From: Spirochaeta sp.
GTDB lineage: Bacteria; Spirochaetota; Spirochaetia; Spirochaetales_E; Spirochaetaceae_B
Reading direction: 5' to 3'
DNA length: 8,757 nucleotides
Assembly: GCA_030590585.1 (NCBI GenBank)
Contig: JAUUYD010000069.1
Coordinates: forward strand, 1-8,757
Shown here: positions 1 through 6,937 of the stretch, piece by piece
Layout of the letters: every line of letters begins with the position of its first letter
How positions within the stretch are numbered: the stretch's first letter is position 1
Position numbers and translations under genes: made by a program
The notes under the pieces: model-generated
The model's input: only the letters and a program-made list of their open reading frames with translations
What the model was told of the DNA's origin: nothing
Database searches by the model: none

Positions 1-813
1 TCTAAACCTAAAGAACCTGCCGAACTATACACCCGGCGCAGACAGGCTGATTCCCTATTGTTACAGGGCTATAATCAAGCCGATATCCTCAATTATGAGA
101 TTGCACAGAGCTCAATGAATCAGGCTCTTCATATTTATGCTTCTCTTGATTACCGTGAAGGCATGATTGATACATTGCTGGCCATGGGGCGAATCAGTCG
201 TATGACCGGTGATATAGATTCAGCTGAAGGACTCTACTCTCACGCCCAGGCACTTGCGGTTTTTTCTGAAGACTTAAGACCAATGAGATCGGTGCTCAAT
301 CATCGGGCTGACCTGGCCCTCAGGGAGGGAGACCCGGTAAAGGCTATGGATCTTCTCGCCGACAGGGATATTGAAGTCACTGAGGGGAGAGAACGATCCG
401 CTCAGCTGCGGCTGAAAGGGGCGGCAAAACATGCCATGGGATCTGATACTGAGGCTATTGAGCTGCTGATAGAAGCCGCGGGTGTGGCTGAGGCTGCCGA
501 TGAGGCTGTTGCCGCGGCACAGGCTTACTACAAACTGGCTTCCATTGCATCCCTCGGAGCTCGTTTTGATGAGGCTGAAGGCTGGGCTTTAAAGGCTTTG
601 ACAGCTGATAAATCCCGGGAATACGGCCCCGGTATCGCCGCCGATCTTCGGGCTCTTGCCATTATCAGCGGAAAAATGGGTAAAATTGAGGTTTCAGAGG
701 ACTATTACCGCCGTTCCTGGCTGGCCTGGAGAGCATTGGGGCGTAATGACGATGCTCAGTCGGCAAAATCTGAATTGGAATCCCTTACCGGAAGGCCGGT
801 AACCCTTCCCTGA
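1..813 (+). CDS. TPR-repeat protein, 5' partial
   Basis: The reading frame is open from the first base and ends at TGA 811-813, giving 270 visible codons. A TTG at 58 could serve as a start, but the frame stays open upstream with similar helical sequence, so the true start is most likely outside the window. The protein is built of repeated amphipathic helix pairs rich in Ala, Leu, Glu and Tyr, with TPR-like spacing. Examples are the stretches beginning ALHIYASLDYREG, AMGRISRMTGDIDSAEGLY, YKLASIASLGARFDEAEGWA and ISGKMGKIEVSEDYYRRS, suggesting about five or six repeats. TPR proteins are protein-interaction scaffolds; no catalytic motif is visible. The N-terminus is missing, so I cannot tell whether it is a lipoprotein, a secreted protein or cytosolic. 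It runs in the same direction as hppA, 92 bases away, and co-transcription is not shown. The TPR fold is fairly sure; the role is unknown. Confidence 0.82.
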   Translation, partial: SKPKEPAELYTRRRQADSLLLQGYNQADILNYEIAQSSMNQALHIYASLDYREGMIDTLLAMGRISRMTGDIDSAEGLYSHAQALAVFSEDLRPMRSVLNHRADLALREGDPVKAMDLLADRDIEVTEGRERSAQLRLKGAAKHAMGSDTEAIELLIEAAGVAEAADEAVAAAQAYYKLASIASLGARFDEAEGWALKALTADKSREYGPGIAADLRALAIISGKMGKIEVSEDYYRRSWLAWRALGRNDDAQSAKSELESLTGRPVTLP

Positions 814-826
814 TTCTTTATTAAAC

Positions 827-832
827 TATAAT
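827..832 (+). promoter_or_regulatory. possible -10 box upstream of hppA
   Basis: An exact TATAAT lies in the AT-rich gap between the TPR gene and hppA, 73 bases before the hppA start codon. No convincing -35 hexamer sits 16-18 bases upstream; that region is the CT-rich end of the TPR gene. In AT-rich DNA a TATAAT can occur by chance, so this is a weak promoter candidate for hppA. Confidence 0.3.
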
Positions 833-858
833 ATCTACAATAATTCTTAATATTCAGG

Positions 859-888
859 ACATTTTCCGTCGTTTTGTCAGGAAAAAGT
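859..888 (+). promoter_or_regulatory. imperfect hairpin in the hppA leader
   Basis: The arms ACATTTTCC (859-867) and GGAAAAAGT (880-888) are complementary at eight of nine positions around a 12-base loop. The structure lies just before the hppA ribosome binding site (GAGG, about 894-897). In a leader transcript it could influence translation, but the stem is mostly A-T pairs and no known riboswitch pattern is apparent. It may be chance. Confidence 0.25.
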
Positions 889-905
889 TCTCGTGAGGTA
901 TATAA

Positions 906-3071
906 ATGATCAGTCTTGTTGTCGTAGCAGTAATAGCTGCCCTGGCTTTCGCTGCTATCAATTTTTCGGTAGTAAAGAAAAAGAGCCCCGGAAATGAACT
1001 CATGCAGGAGATTGCCGAGTCTATAAGAGACGGATCAGATGCATTTTTAAGCCTTGAGTACAGGGTGATTGTAAAAATCGCGGTACTTATCGCAATTCTG
1101 CTTGCTGTGGTGGTTTCCTGGCAGTCCGCTGCCGCGTTTATTCTGGGCGCCTCGCTGAGTGCGACTGCGGGATGGGTTGGCATGCGGATTGCCACATTGG
1201 CCAACGTACGTGTAGCAAACGAAGCCAATGTATCACGCAGTCTCGGCTCCACCTTGAAAGTGGCATTTCAGGGCGGATCGGTCATGGGGTTATCGGTGGG
1301 GGGATTTGCGCTTTTCGGCCTCCTTGTCATCTATGTCGTGTTCGGAAAGCTGATGGGTGAGGTAAATCCCGAAAATCTGGTTATCCACACCAACTGGCTG
1401 GGTATTAATGATATTCCGTTTACCATGACGGTCTCCGGGTATGCTCTGGGTTGTTCCATCATAGCCATGTTCAACCGTGTCGGTGGCGGTATCTTTACAA
1501 AAGCTGCGGATATGGGTGCTGATCTGGTGGGTAAAACCGAGGCCGGTATCCCTGAGGATGACCCTCGAAACCCTGCTACCATAGCTGATAATGTGGGTGA
1601 TAATGTCGGGGATGTCGCCGGTTTGGGATCGGATCTGCTGGAAAGTTATGTCGGATCTTTAATTTCCGCTATAGTTCTTTCGGCCTACATGGCTTATACG
1701 GGTATCAAATCCGGCAATATAATCAATCCGGATCTGATATCAGCGATGATTCAGTTTCCTCTGTTTTTTGCCGCTGCAGGGCTGCTCTCCAGTATCGTGG
1801 GGATTCTCATTCTTGTACTGAAGAAAGTCTCGGATAAACCTCACCGGGAACTCAACGTTACAACATGGGTTTCGGCAGGCCTTACACTGGCCTCGGGAGC
1901 TTTGGTTGCCTGGTATCTCTTTAAAGATCTGGATGTCTCTGAAGTCGGTTTCACCATCGGGACATTCTCTCCCTGGCTGGCAGCTGTACTTGGTATAGTC
2001 AGCGGTATTGTGATAGGTCAGCTGGCCGAATACTATACCAGTTATCACTTCAAACCCACATTGAAAATCTCTGAATCATCCAAGGAAGGAACCGCACTTA
2101 CCATCACCCAGGGTCTCTCTGTAGGGATGAACAGTGTGTTCCTGCCCGTTGTCGTTCTGGCAATAGCCACAATCGGGGCCCATGCCCTGGCCGGATTGTA
2201 CGGTGTGGCCATGGCTGCAATCGGTATGCTCTCATTTGTTGCGGCAACCGTATCGGTTGATACTTACGGTCCTATTGCCGATAACGCCGGTGGAATCAGT
2301 GAGATGGCCAAACTCGACAGTGAAGTCCGTGAAATAACCGATGAACTTGACTCTGTAGGTAACACCACCGCGGCCATCGGTAAGGGTTTTGCCATTGGCT
2401 CTGCCGCCTTTGCCGCACTTTCGCTTTTTGCAAGTTATCTTTACGCTCAAGGCGGGGTGGATATCGATAAAGACTTCAAACTTGTTTTGAACATGATTGA
2501 TACAATGACTCTTGCAGGAGCCATGGTTGGAGGTGCATTACCATGGCTCTTCAGCGGAATACTTATTGAGGCCGTAGCTAAAGCGGCCCGGGCAATGGTT
2601 CAGGAAGTTCGGCGTCAGTTCCGGGAAATCCCGGGTATTCTCACGGGAGAAGCCAAACCGGACTACAGAGAATGTATTTCCATATCATCAGCAGGTGCCC
2701 TGAAAGAGATGAAGTATCCCGCACTCCTTTCTGTTCTCATGCCCCTGTTGTCAGGGTTTCTTTTTGGACCCCGATTTGTCGGCGGTCTGCTCATAGGTAC
2801 CACACTGTCGGCTATCATGCTTGCTTTATTTACAGCGAATGCTGGGGGTGCCTGGGATAACGCCAAGAAGTATGTTGAATCAGGACATCATGGCGGTAAG
2901 GGCTCAGAGGCTCACAAGTCTGCGGTTGTCGGTGATACCATAGGTGACCCCTTGAAGGATACTGTCGGTCCTTCTCTGGATATTCTTATCAAGATTATGG
3001 CAACAATTTCACTGATTGCAGTCAGCATCTTCAGCAAATTCAATCTGATGATGCTGTTTGGAGGGTCATGA
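906..3071 (+). CDS. hppA: K+-dependent membrane pyrophosphatase, probably Na+-pumping
   Basis: This integral membrane enzyme hydrolyses pyrophosphate and uses the energy to move Na+ and/or H+ across the cytoplasmic membrane. The 721 aa are full length for the family, with about 16 hydrophobic segments. The PPi/Mg2+ site is intact: K199, D202, D206 and E217, then the signature D218-D-P-R-N-P and D228-N-V-G-D-N-V-G-D236. A second acidic cluster, D-x-x-G-x-x-x-D, lies late in the protein (GDTIGDPLKDTVG). The ion-type determinants can be read. GNTTAAIGKG (485-494) carries Ala489 and Gly492 where K+-independent enzymes have Lys and Thr, so this is the K+-dependent class. The glutamate in transmembrane helix 6 is at E246, in LESYVGS, the position used by Na+-PPases, rather than one turn later as in plant H+-PPases. 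ATG 906 follows GAGG at 8 bases' spacing. Family identity is essentially certain. Na+ pumping is inferred; a dual Na+/H+ pump or an H+ pump of the K+-dependent group remains possible. Confidence 0.97.
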   Translation: MISLVVVAVIAALAFAAINFSVVKKKSPGNELMQEIAESIRDGSDAFLSLEYRVIVKIAVLIAILLAVVVSWQSAAAFILGASLSATAGWVGMRIATLANVRVANEANVSRSLGSTLKVAFQGGSVMGLSVGGFALFGLLVIYVVFGKLMGEVNPENLVIHTNWLGINDIPFTMTVSGYALGCSIIAMFNRVGGGIFTKAADMGADLVGKTEAGIPEDDPRNPATIADNVGDNVGDVAGLGSDLLESYVGSLISAIVLSAYMAYTGIKSGNIINPDLISAMIQFPLFFAAAGLLSSIVGILILVLKKVSDKPHRELNVTTWVSAGLTLASGALVAWYLFKDLDVSEVGFTIGTFSPWLAAVLGIVSGIVIGQLAEYYTSYHFKPTLKISESSKEGTALTITQGLSVGMNSVFLPVVVLAIATIGAHALAGLYGVAMAAIGMLSFVAATVSVDTYGPIADNAGGISEMAKLDSEVREITDELDSVGNTTAAIGKGFAIGSAAFAALSLFASYLYAQGGVDIDKDFKLVLNMIDTMTLAGAMVGGALPWLFSGILIEAVAKAARAMVQEVRRQFREIPGILTGEAKPDYRECISISSAGALKEMKYPALLSVLMPLLSGFLFGPRFVGGLLIGTTLSAIMLALFTANAGGAWDNAKKYVESGHHGGKGSEAHKSAVVGDTIGDPLKDTVGPSLDILIKIMATISLIAVSIFSKFNLMMLFGGS

Positions 3072-3114
3072 TAAAACAGTCATCTTTGAGGCAAATATCC
3101 GCTTAACCCTTGGT

Positions 3115-3148
3115 TTCAGGCTGAACAGGTACTAGGTTATATTCAGGC
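3115..3148 (+). promoter_or_regulatory. TTCAGGC direct repeat and small dyad before the PPC gene
   Basis: The 94-base gap between hppA and the PPC gene contains the short palindrome TTCAG-G-CTGAA (3115-3125). A second copy of TTCAGGC lies at 3142-3148, 27 bases further on. A TATATT that could act as a -10 box (3138-3143) sits next to the second copy, without a well-spaced -35. The arrangement resembles a possible operator, but the repeats are only seven bases long. I see no rho-independent terminator for hppA in this gap. Confidence 0.2.
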
Positions 3149-3165
3149 ACTTACAGGAGTCACAG

Positions 3166-4701
3166 ATGAAACGTATTGTTCTTATTTTTCTGATAATTGT
3201 TACGGCTGCAGCCGCACTTCCTGCTGAATCGGTGATGAACGGACTCTTTGAAGCCGCGGACCAGGTATCATCAGACCTTCCGGGCCTGCTTTCCGGAGAT
3301 GGCGATCTGCTTCTAAGCGGATTAACCTTCAATCAGCTTCAGGTACAGCTGGGAGATCTGATGGCGGATCTTACAGCCAACCGCCTGGCAGGCCGTAGAG
3401 GTTTTTCCCCTCAGATTATTAAACATCACACAATACTTCCATATCCGACGGTCCAGGCTGTATGGATATTATCAGGTACTATTTATGAAGCCGGTGCCGG
3501 TTATCTGCTGGTTCTGCAGTTAATTGATAATACCAGCGGAGCACAGATCAGAGGCTGGGAATTTGCCCTGGGTTCAGAGGGGATTGAAGCGCTGCTGCTG
3601 CCCTCTGTTCTTGCCGCAGGCGGCGGAGCCTGGGACCGTTTTGAGCCGAACAATTCAAGCGCTGAAGCACTAATGATTGAACTTCCTTTTAATGAAGATG
3701 GTCTGACACTTGGAAATGGGGATGAGGACTGGTTTTCATTTGAGGTTCCCGAATCAGGAGGCAGTACCGTTATGATGCTTGATGCTGCCACCGGCGGGAT
3801 GATGGATACCTATATGGAGCTGTATTCTCCTGATGACCTGAGCTGGCCGGCAGTTGAGAATGATGACTTTGACGGAGCTAATGCGGCCATTCAGATACCA
3901 CTGACTGTTACGGGTACCTGGTACCTTAAAGTACGTTCTTTCTCATCTGAGGATGAGGGAGAGTACAGCCTGAGGATTAGTTTAAGTGAGGGTGTTCTGG
4001 GACCGGGGGAGCCGGATGAAGGACAGGACCTTGCCGCACGTTTGAATGTCGGCTCTTCGCCGCTTTCTAAGCTCATCGATTATTCCAATGACAGGGACTG
4101 GTTCCGTATTGATCTTCTAAGACCTCTGGATATGGAGGAAGTTCTTCGTGTTGAAACCCTCAGTAATCTTGATCTCGTGATGGAATTGACTGATGAGTAT
4201 GGCAACTACATCATGGATGATGATGACTCGGGTCAGGATAATAATCCGATGATAATAGCTTCCGGACTCGATGCAGGCAGCTATTTTGTCACAGTCTACG
4301 CTTACGGTGGAGAAACGGGTCCGTATGAAATCATGGCGAATATCATGGTTCCGGTAAAGGATGAATTCGAAGATGACAACAGCATGATCAGTGCATCCCG
4401 GATAAGACCTGACGGAGTACCTCAGCGCCGTAACTTTACACCCATGGGTGATACGGACTGGGTTCAGTTTGAAATACAGAGAGAGGGCCGTTATCTCATA
4501 GAAACTCGAGGTGTAGTTGATACCTACATGGAACTTTATGATGGTAATGGAAATATGATTGAGGAAAATGATGATGGTGATGATTACAATGCCATGATCG
4601 ACAGAAACCTGAGCCCGGGGACATACTATATCAAGGTATATCCATATGGCTCAGCCGGACCGGATGATATTTACGAATTATCGGTTGAACAAATCCGCTG
4701 A
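3166..4701 (+). CDS. secreted protein with three PPC domains
   Basis: The 511-aa exported protein begins with a Sec signal peptide: MKR, a hydrophobic stretch, then cleavage probably after LPA at about residue 21. Residues about 22-150 form an N-terminal domain. Its pattern, with GTIYEAGAGYLLVLQLID followed by TSGAQIRGWEF, recalls FlgO/CsgG-like periplasmic domains; that resemblance is tentative. Three PPC (pre-peptidase C-terminal) beta-sandwich repeats follow at about 157-272, 281-393 and 399-511. Each starts with an acidic E-P-N/D motif (FEPNN, GEPDEG, EFEDDN), then D-x-D-W (D186, D309, D429), an acidic loop (ENDDFDG, DDDDSG, ENDDGDD) and a G-x-W/Y-Y/F-x-x-V strand. DTYMELY is identical in repeats 1 and 3. 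PPC domains usually trail secreted peptidases, but no peptidase catalytic domain is visible here. The acidic loops could bind Ca2+. ATG 3166 follows AGGAG at six bases. It likely forms an operon with the next gene. An extracytoplasmic location is well supported; the function is unknown. Confidence 0.88.
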   Translation: MKRIVLIFLIIVTAAAALPAESVMNGLFEAADQVSSDLPGLLSGDGDLLLSGLTFNQLQVQLGDLMADLTANRLAGRRGFSPQIIKHHTILPYPTVQAVWILSGTIYEAGAGYLLVLQLIDNTSGAQIRGWEFALGSEGIEALLLPSVLAAGGGAWDRFEPNNSSAEALMIELPFNEDGLTLGNGDEDWFSFEVPESGGSTVMMLDAATGGMMDTYMELYSPDDLSWPAVENDDFDGANAAIQIPLTVTGTWYLKVRSFSSEDEGEYSLRISLSEGVLGPGEPDEGQDLAARLNVGSSPLSKLIDYSNDRDWFRIDLLRPLDMEEVLRVETLSNLDLVMELTDEYGNYIMDDDDSGQDNNPMIIASGLDAGSYFVTVYAYGGETGPYEIMANIMVPVKDEFEDDNSMISASRIRPDGVPQRRNFTPMGDTDWVQFEIQREGRYLIETRGVVDTYMELYDGNGNMIEENDDGDDYNAMIDRNLSPGTYYIKVYPYGSAGPDDIYELSVEQIR

Positions 4702-4718
4702 TACAGCAGGAGGATAGA

Positions 4719-5495
4719 ATGAGCATTCACTACTACTTAACCTTTTTCCCAATGGAAGCCATGATTGCGTCCCAATTGGAGCCATCGGCATTCGGGGCCT
4801 ATATGGCTGTGGGTAATCGCAAGGGATCCGCCGAAATGCTGATGTTTGTCGAGCTTGACGCAGATAAACTCGGTGACAGTTTTGATATGGAGTATGCCCG
4901 GCAGCGCTGTGTTGAACATTCAGACGGCAGGTTGAAGAACTCGGTATATCTGTCGGTTTACAGAGCTCTGGAAGCGGTTCCTGTTGACGCTTTGGGTTCT
5001 CTCTGGCTCATTACAAGAGACGGCAGGTCACTATCAGTTGACAAAGGGTCTTATTCTGATCCGGAGGATTGGGAAGGAACAGCACTTTATCAGGAACTCT
5101 GTCCGGCCCATCCGCTGGTTGTTTCCGCACTGAACCCGAAGCATTTTGCCAATTACATAGTGGAAGATTCAAGCAAGGTAACCATGCCTGCAATTCTTTT
5201 TGCCGATCTTTCGATGCCGGATTTCAATGGAAATGATTTTACCGGAAATGTCGGTGGTTATTATGACAAGATACTTGAGCATATCAAATATTGTGTGATG
5301 GAGCTGAAGGGCGGTAAAGGTAAGTTTACCAAGGTGGTGGATCGATCCTCTTCCGCGACTTTCAACTATCAGGTAATCGGCCGGGGACTCTACGTAGGAG
5401 CCAGTGGCGGTAAACTTGTTTTCTACCCCATGCCTTCACGGGAGATACTGAAAAAGAAGCATTATGACTGGGCAAAGTCGGCGCTGATTTTTTAA
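4719..5495 (+). CDS. unrecognised conserved-looking protein, 258 aa
   Basis: I do not recognise this protein. It starts 17 bases after the PPC gene, with a textbook AGGAGG (4708-4713) five bases before ATG 4719, so it is almost certainly translated and co-transcribed with that gene. It has no signal peptide and no transmembrane helix, so it is predicted to be cytosolic. The composition is that of a mixed alpha/beta globular protein. Recognisable stretches include YLSVYRALEAVPVDALGSLW, ILFADLSMPDF, a Lys/Gly-rich segment GGKGKFTKVVDRS around residues 194-206, and a basic end with EILKKKHYDWAKSA. The segment VMELKGGKGKFTKVV has some look of a nucleotide- or phosphate-binding loop, but it does not match the Walker A consensus. 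Stop TAA lies in the T-rich sequence just before the convergent gap. The gene call is strong; no function is proposed. Confidence 0.85.
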   Translation: MSIHYYLTFFPMEAMIASQLEPSAFGAYMAVGNRKGSAEMLMFVELDADKLGDSFDMEYARQRCVEHSDGRLKNSVYLSVYRALEAVPVDALGSLWLITRDGRSLSVDKGSYSDPEDWEGTALYQELCPAHPLVVSALNPKHFANYIVEDSSKVTMPAILFADLSMPDFNGNDFTGNVGGYYDKILEHIKYCVMELKGGKGKFTKVVDRSSSATFNYQVIGRGLYVGASGGKLVFYPMPSREILKKKHYDWAKSALIF

Positions 5496-5502
5496 GTTCC
5501 AC

Positions 5503-5537
5503 GGCGGATGAGCTTTCTACGGTATGGTTCATTCGCC
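5503..5537. terminator. hairpin between convergent genes, possible bidirectional terminator
   Basis: GGCGGATGA (5503-5511) can pair with TCATTCGCC (5529-5537) over nine positions, one of them a G-U wobble, around a 17-base loop. It sits in the 62-base gap between the two convergent stop codons, where a shared terminator is expected. Neither side has a clean U-tract: CCCTTTCATT follows some 11 bases later on the plus side, and the minus side reads GTGGAACTT. It is therefore not a canonical rho-independent terminator. Confidence 0.4.
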
Positions 5538-5557
5538 GGCCAGAGCCCTTTCATTCG

Positions 5558-6937
5558 TTAAATCAACGACCGGGCTTTGACAAATGAGTCTAACGACAGC
5601 TTTATGTCATTTTCTGTTGTTGTCCATGAACAAACGCTTATTCTGATAACATCCATACCATCCCATACTGATCCGCCGCACCAGCATACATTCAGTTCCT
5701 GCACTTTTTTCAGGAGTTTCTTTGTATGCGCATTGTCTTTGTAATGTACCAGTATCTGGTTGAAACAAACCTCATTCAGAATCTGAAAACCTTCCTCCTG
5801 CAGCCCTTCGGCAAACTGTAAAGCAAGTTGATGCATGTGAAAGATCATTTCACCAAGGCCTTTTCTGCCAAGCGATTTCAATGTAGCCCATAATTCAATA
5901 ACCCTGGATCTTCTCGACATTTCCGGAGTGTAAAACATTCCGTCCCGCTCTTTTCCGGTTATGATATACGATCCGGACATATGCAGAGCTGAAACAAGAG
6001 CTTCTTCATCACGGCATAATATAATTCCATTATCGTATGGAGTGTTCAATGTTTTATGGCCGTCTACACTCCATGAGTCAGCTTCTTCCATTCCGGATGT
6101 CAGATGTTTAAGTTCATTTACAGTGTCGGCCCATAATCCGAAAGCGCCATCGATATGAACCCATGAGTTTGCATCTCTCGCCTGCTTGCATATATTGTTG
6201 AAATTATCAAAAGATCCTGTGTTTACATTTCCCGCCTGTAAAACCACTATGGTGTTGCCATCCAGATCGGGGATTTTTTCAGGAATAATTCGTCCTTGAG
6301 AATCAGTGTCTACCCATTCAATATTATCTTTACCGAACCCCAATAGACTCACAGCTTTGAGCACTGTTGAATGGGCCTGTTTACCCAGAACTATCCTGAT
6401 GGGCTCTGCACCGTATAATCCCTGATTATTAATATCCCAGCCTTTTCTTTTCAGTATTCGATACCTGGCAGCAGCTAATCCTGAAAATGTGGCCATTGAT
6501 GTCCCGCTGACAAATCCCGCAGCAGTTGTATCCGTTAAGTCGAATATGTCTATCAGCCATTCCCGGACAACAGTTTCCAGTTTTGAGGTAATCGGAGACA
6601 TAACCTGCAGAGCTGAATTCTGATCCCAGAAATCAGCAAGAAGCCTTGAAACAAGTCCGGCGGGAATCATACTTCCATTTACAAAACCAAAATATCTACC
6701 TCCGTATTGGGCGACTGTTGCAGGAGAACCATAACGGTTCAGCATGTCAAGAATATTTTCTGATGTTGTAAATCCATCAGATAATTCTTCCTCAAAGACT
6801 GAGAGGTTTTCAATCGATTTATTATCCGGAAAAACTTTTCGCTTTAACGCATTCTTTAAATATTGCTTGCCGTATTCATTTGCTTTATCAAATATCTTTT
6901 CACTGTTAAGGTCTTCAAATATCTTATCCTGTATCAT
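5558..6937 (-). CDS. group II PLP-dependent amino-acid decarboxylase family protein
   Basis: The 459-aa protein belongs to the fold-type I PLP enzymes of the glutamate/aromatic amino-acid decarboxylase family (COG0076-like), usually about 450-500 aa, so it is full length. Visible active-site features are the cofactor phosphate loop VSGTSMAT (143-150), H189 in KQAHSTV, which would stack on the PLP ring, and NVNTGSFDN. D263 in WVHIDGAFG would bond the pyridine nitrogen, and K295 in SVDGHK would form the Schiff base. The N-terminal GRYFGFVNGS and DQNSALQVMSPITSKLE segments fit the family dimer/substrate region. Family members remove the alpha-carboxyl of an amino acid such as Glu, Tyr, Trp or Dopa to give an amine or GABA; some relatives are aldehyde synthases or lyases, and the substrate cannot be told here. 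ATG 6935-6937 overlaps the channel gene's stop as ATGA, with AGGA about 8 bases upstream. Family is sure; specificity is not. Confidence 0.92.
   Translation of the reverse strand: MIQDKIFEDLNSEKIFDKANEYGKQYLKNALKRKVFPDNKSIENLSVFEEELSDGFTTSENILDMLNRYGSPATVAQYGGRYFGFVNGSMIPAGLVSRLLADFWDQNSALQVMSPITSKLETVVREWLIDIFDLTDTTAAGFVSGTSMATFSGLAAARYRILKRKGWDINNQGLYGAEPIRIVLGKQAHSTVLKAVSLLGFGKDNIEWVDTDSQGRIIPEKIPDLDGNTIVVLQAGNVNTGSFDNFNNICKQARDANSWVHIDGAFGLWADTVNELKHLTSGMEEADSWSVDGHKTLNTPYDNGIILCRDEEALVSALHMSGSYIITGKERDGMFYTPEMSRRSRVIELWATLKSLGRKGLGEMIFHMHQLALQFAEGLQEEGFQILNEVCFNQILVHYKDNAHTKKLLKKVQELNVCWCGGSVWDGMDVIRISVCSWTTTENDIKLSLDSFVKARSLI

Noticed and set aside
854..1252. Open frame on the minus strand across the start of hppA (132 aa)
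   Set aside because: It lies opposite a certain hppA coding region, has no plausible ribosome site and gives low-complexity Ala/Thr-rich sequence typical of antisense shadows.
1740..2048. Minus-strand open frame inside hppA (102 aa)
   Set aside because: It is fully within conserved hppA sequence and resembles no protein; it is a shadow frame.
3501..3791. Minus-strand open frame inside the PPC gene (96 aa)
   Set aside because: Ser/Pro-rich sequence opposite a well-supported gene with a signal peptide and repeats; it is not credible as a gene.
3157..4701. PPC protein as a secreted peptidase
   Set aside because: No serine, cysteine or metallopeptidase motif (such as HExxH or GTSMA in a subtilase context) is found; the three PPC repeats and a small N-terminal domain account for the whole protein.
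6934..6937. Sequencing frameshift or fusion between the channel and the decarboxylase
   Set aside because: Both proteins are full length with intact ends, so the four-base ATGA overlap is a normal coupling arrangement.
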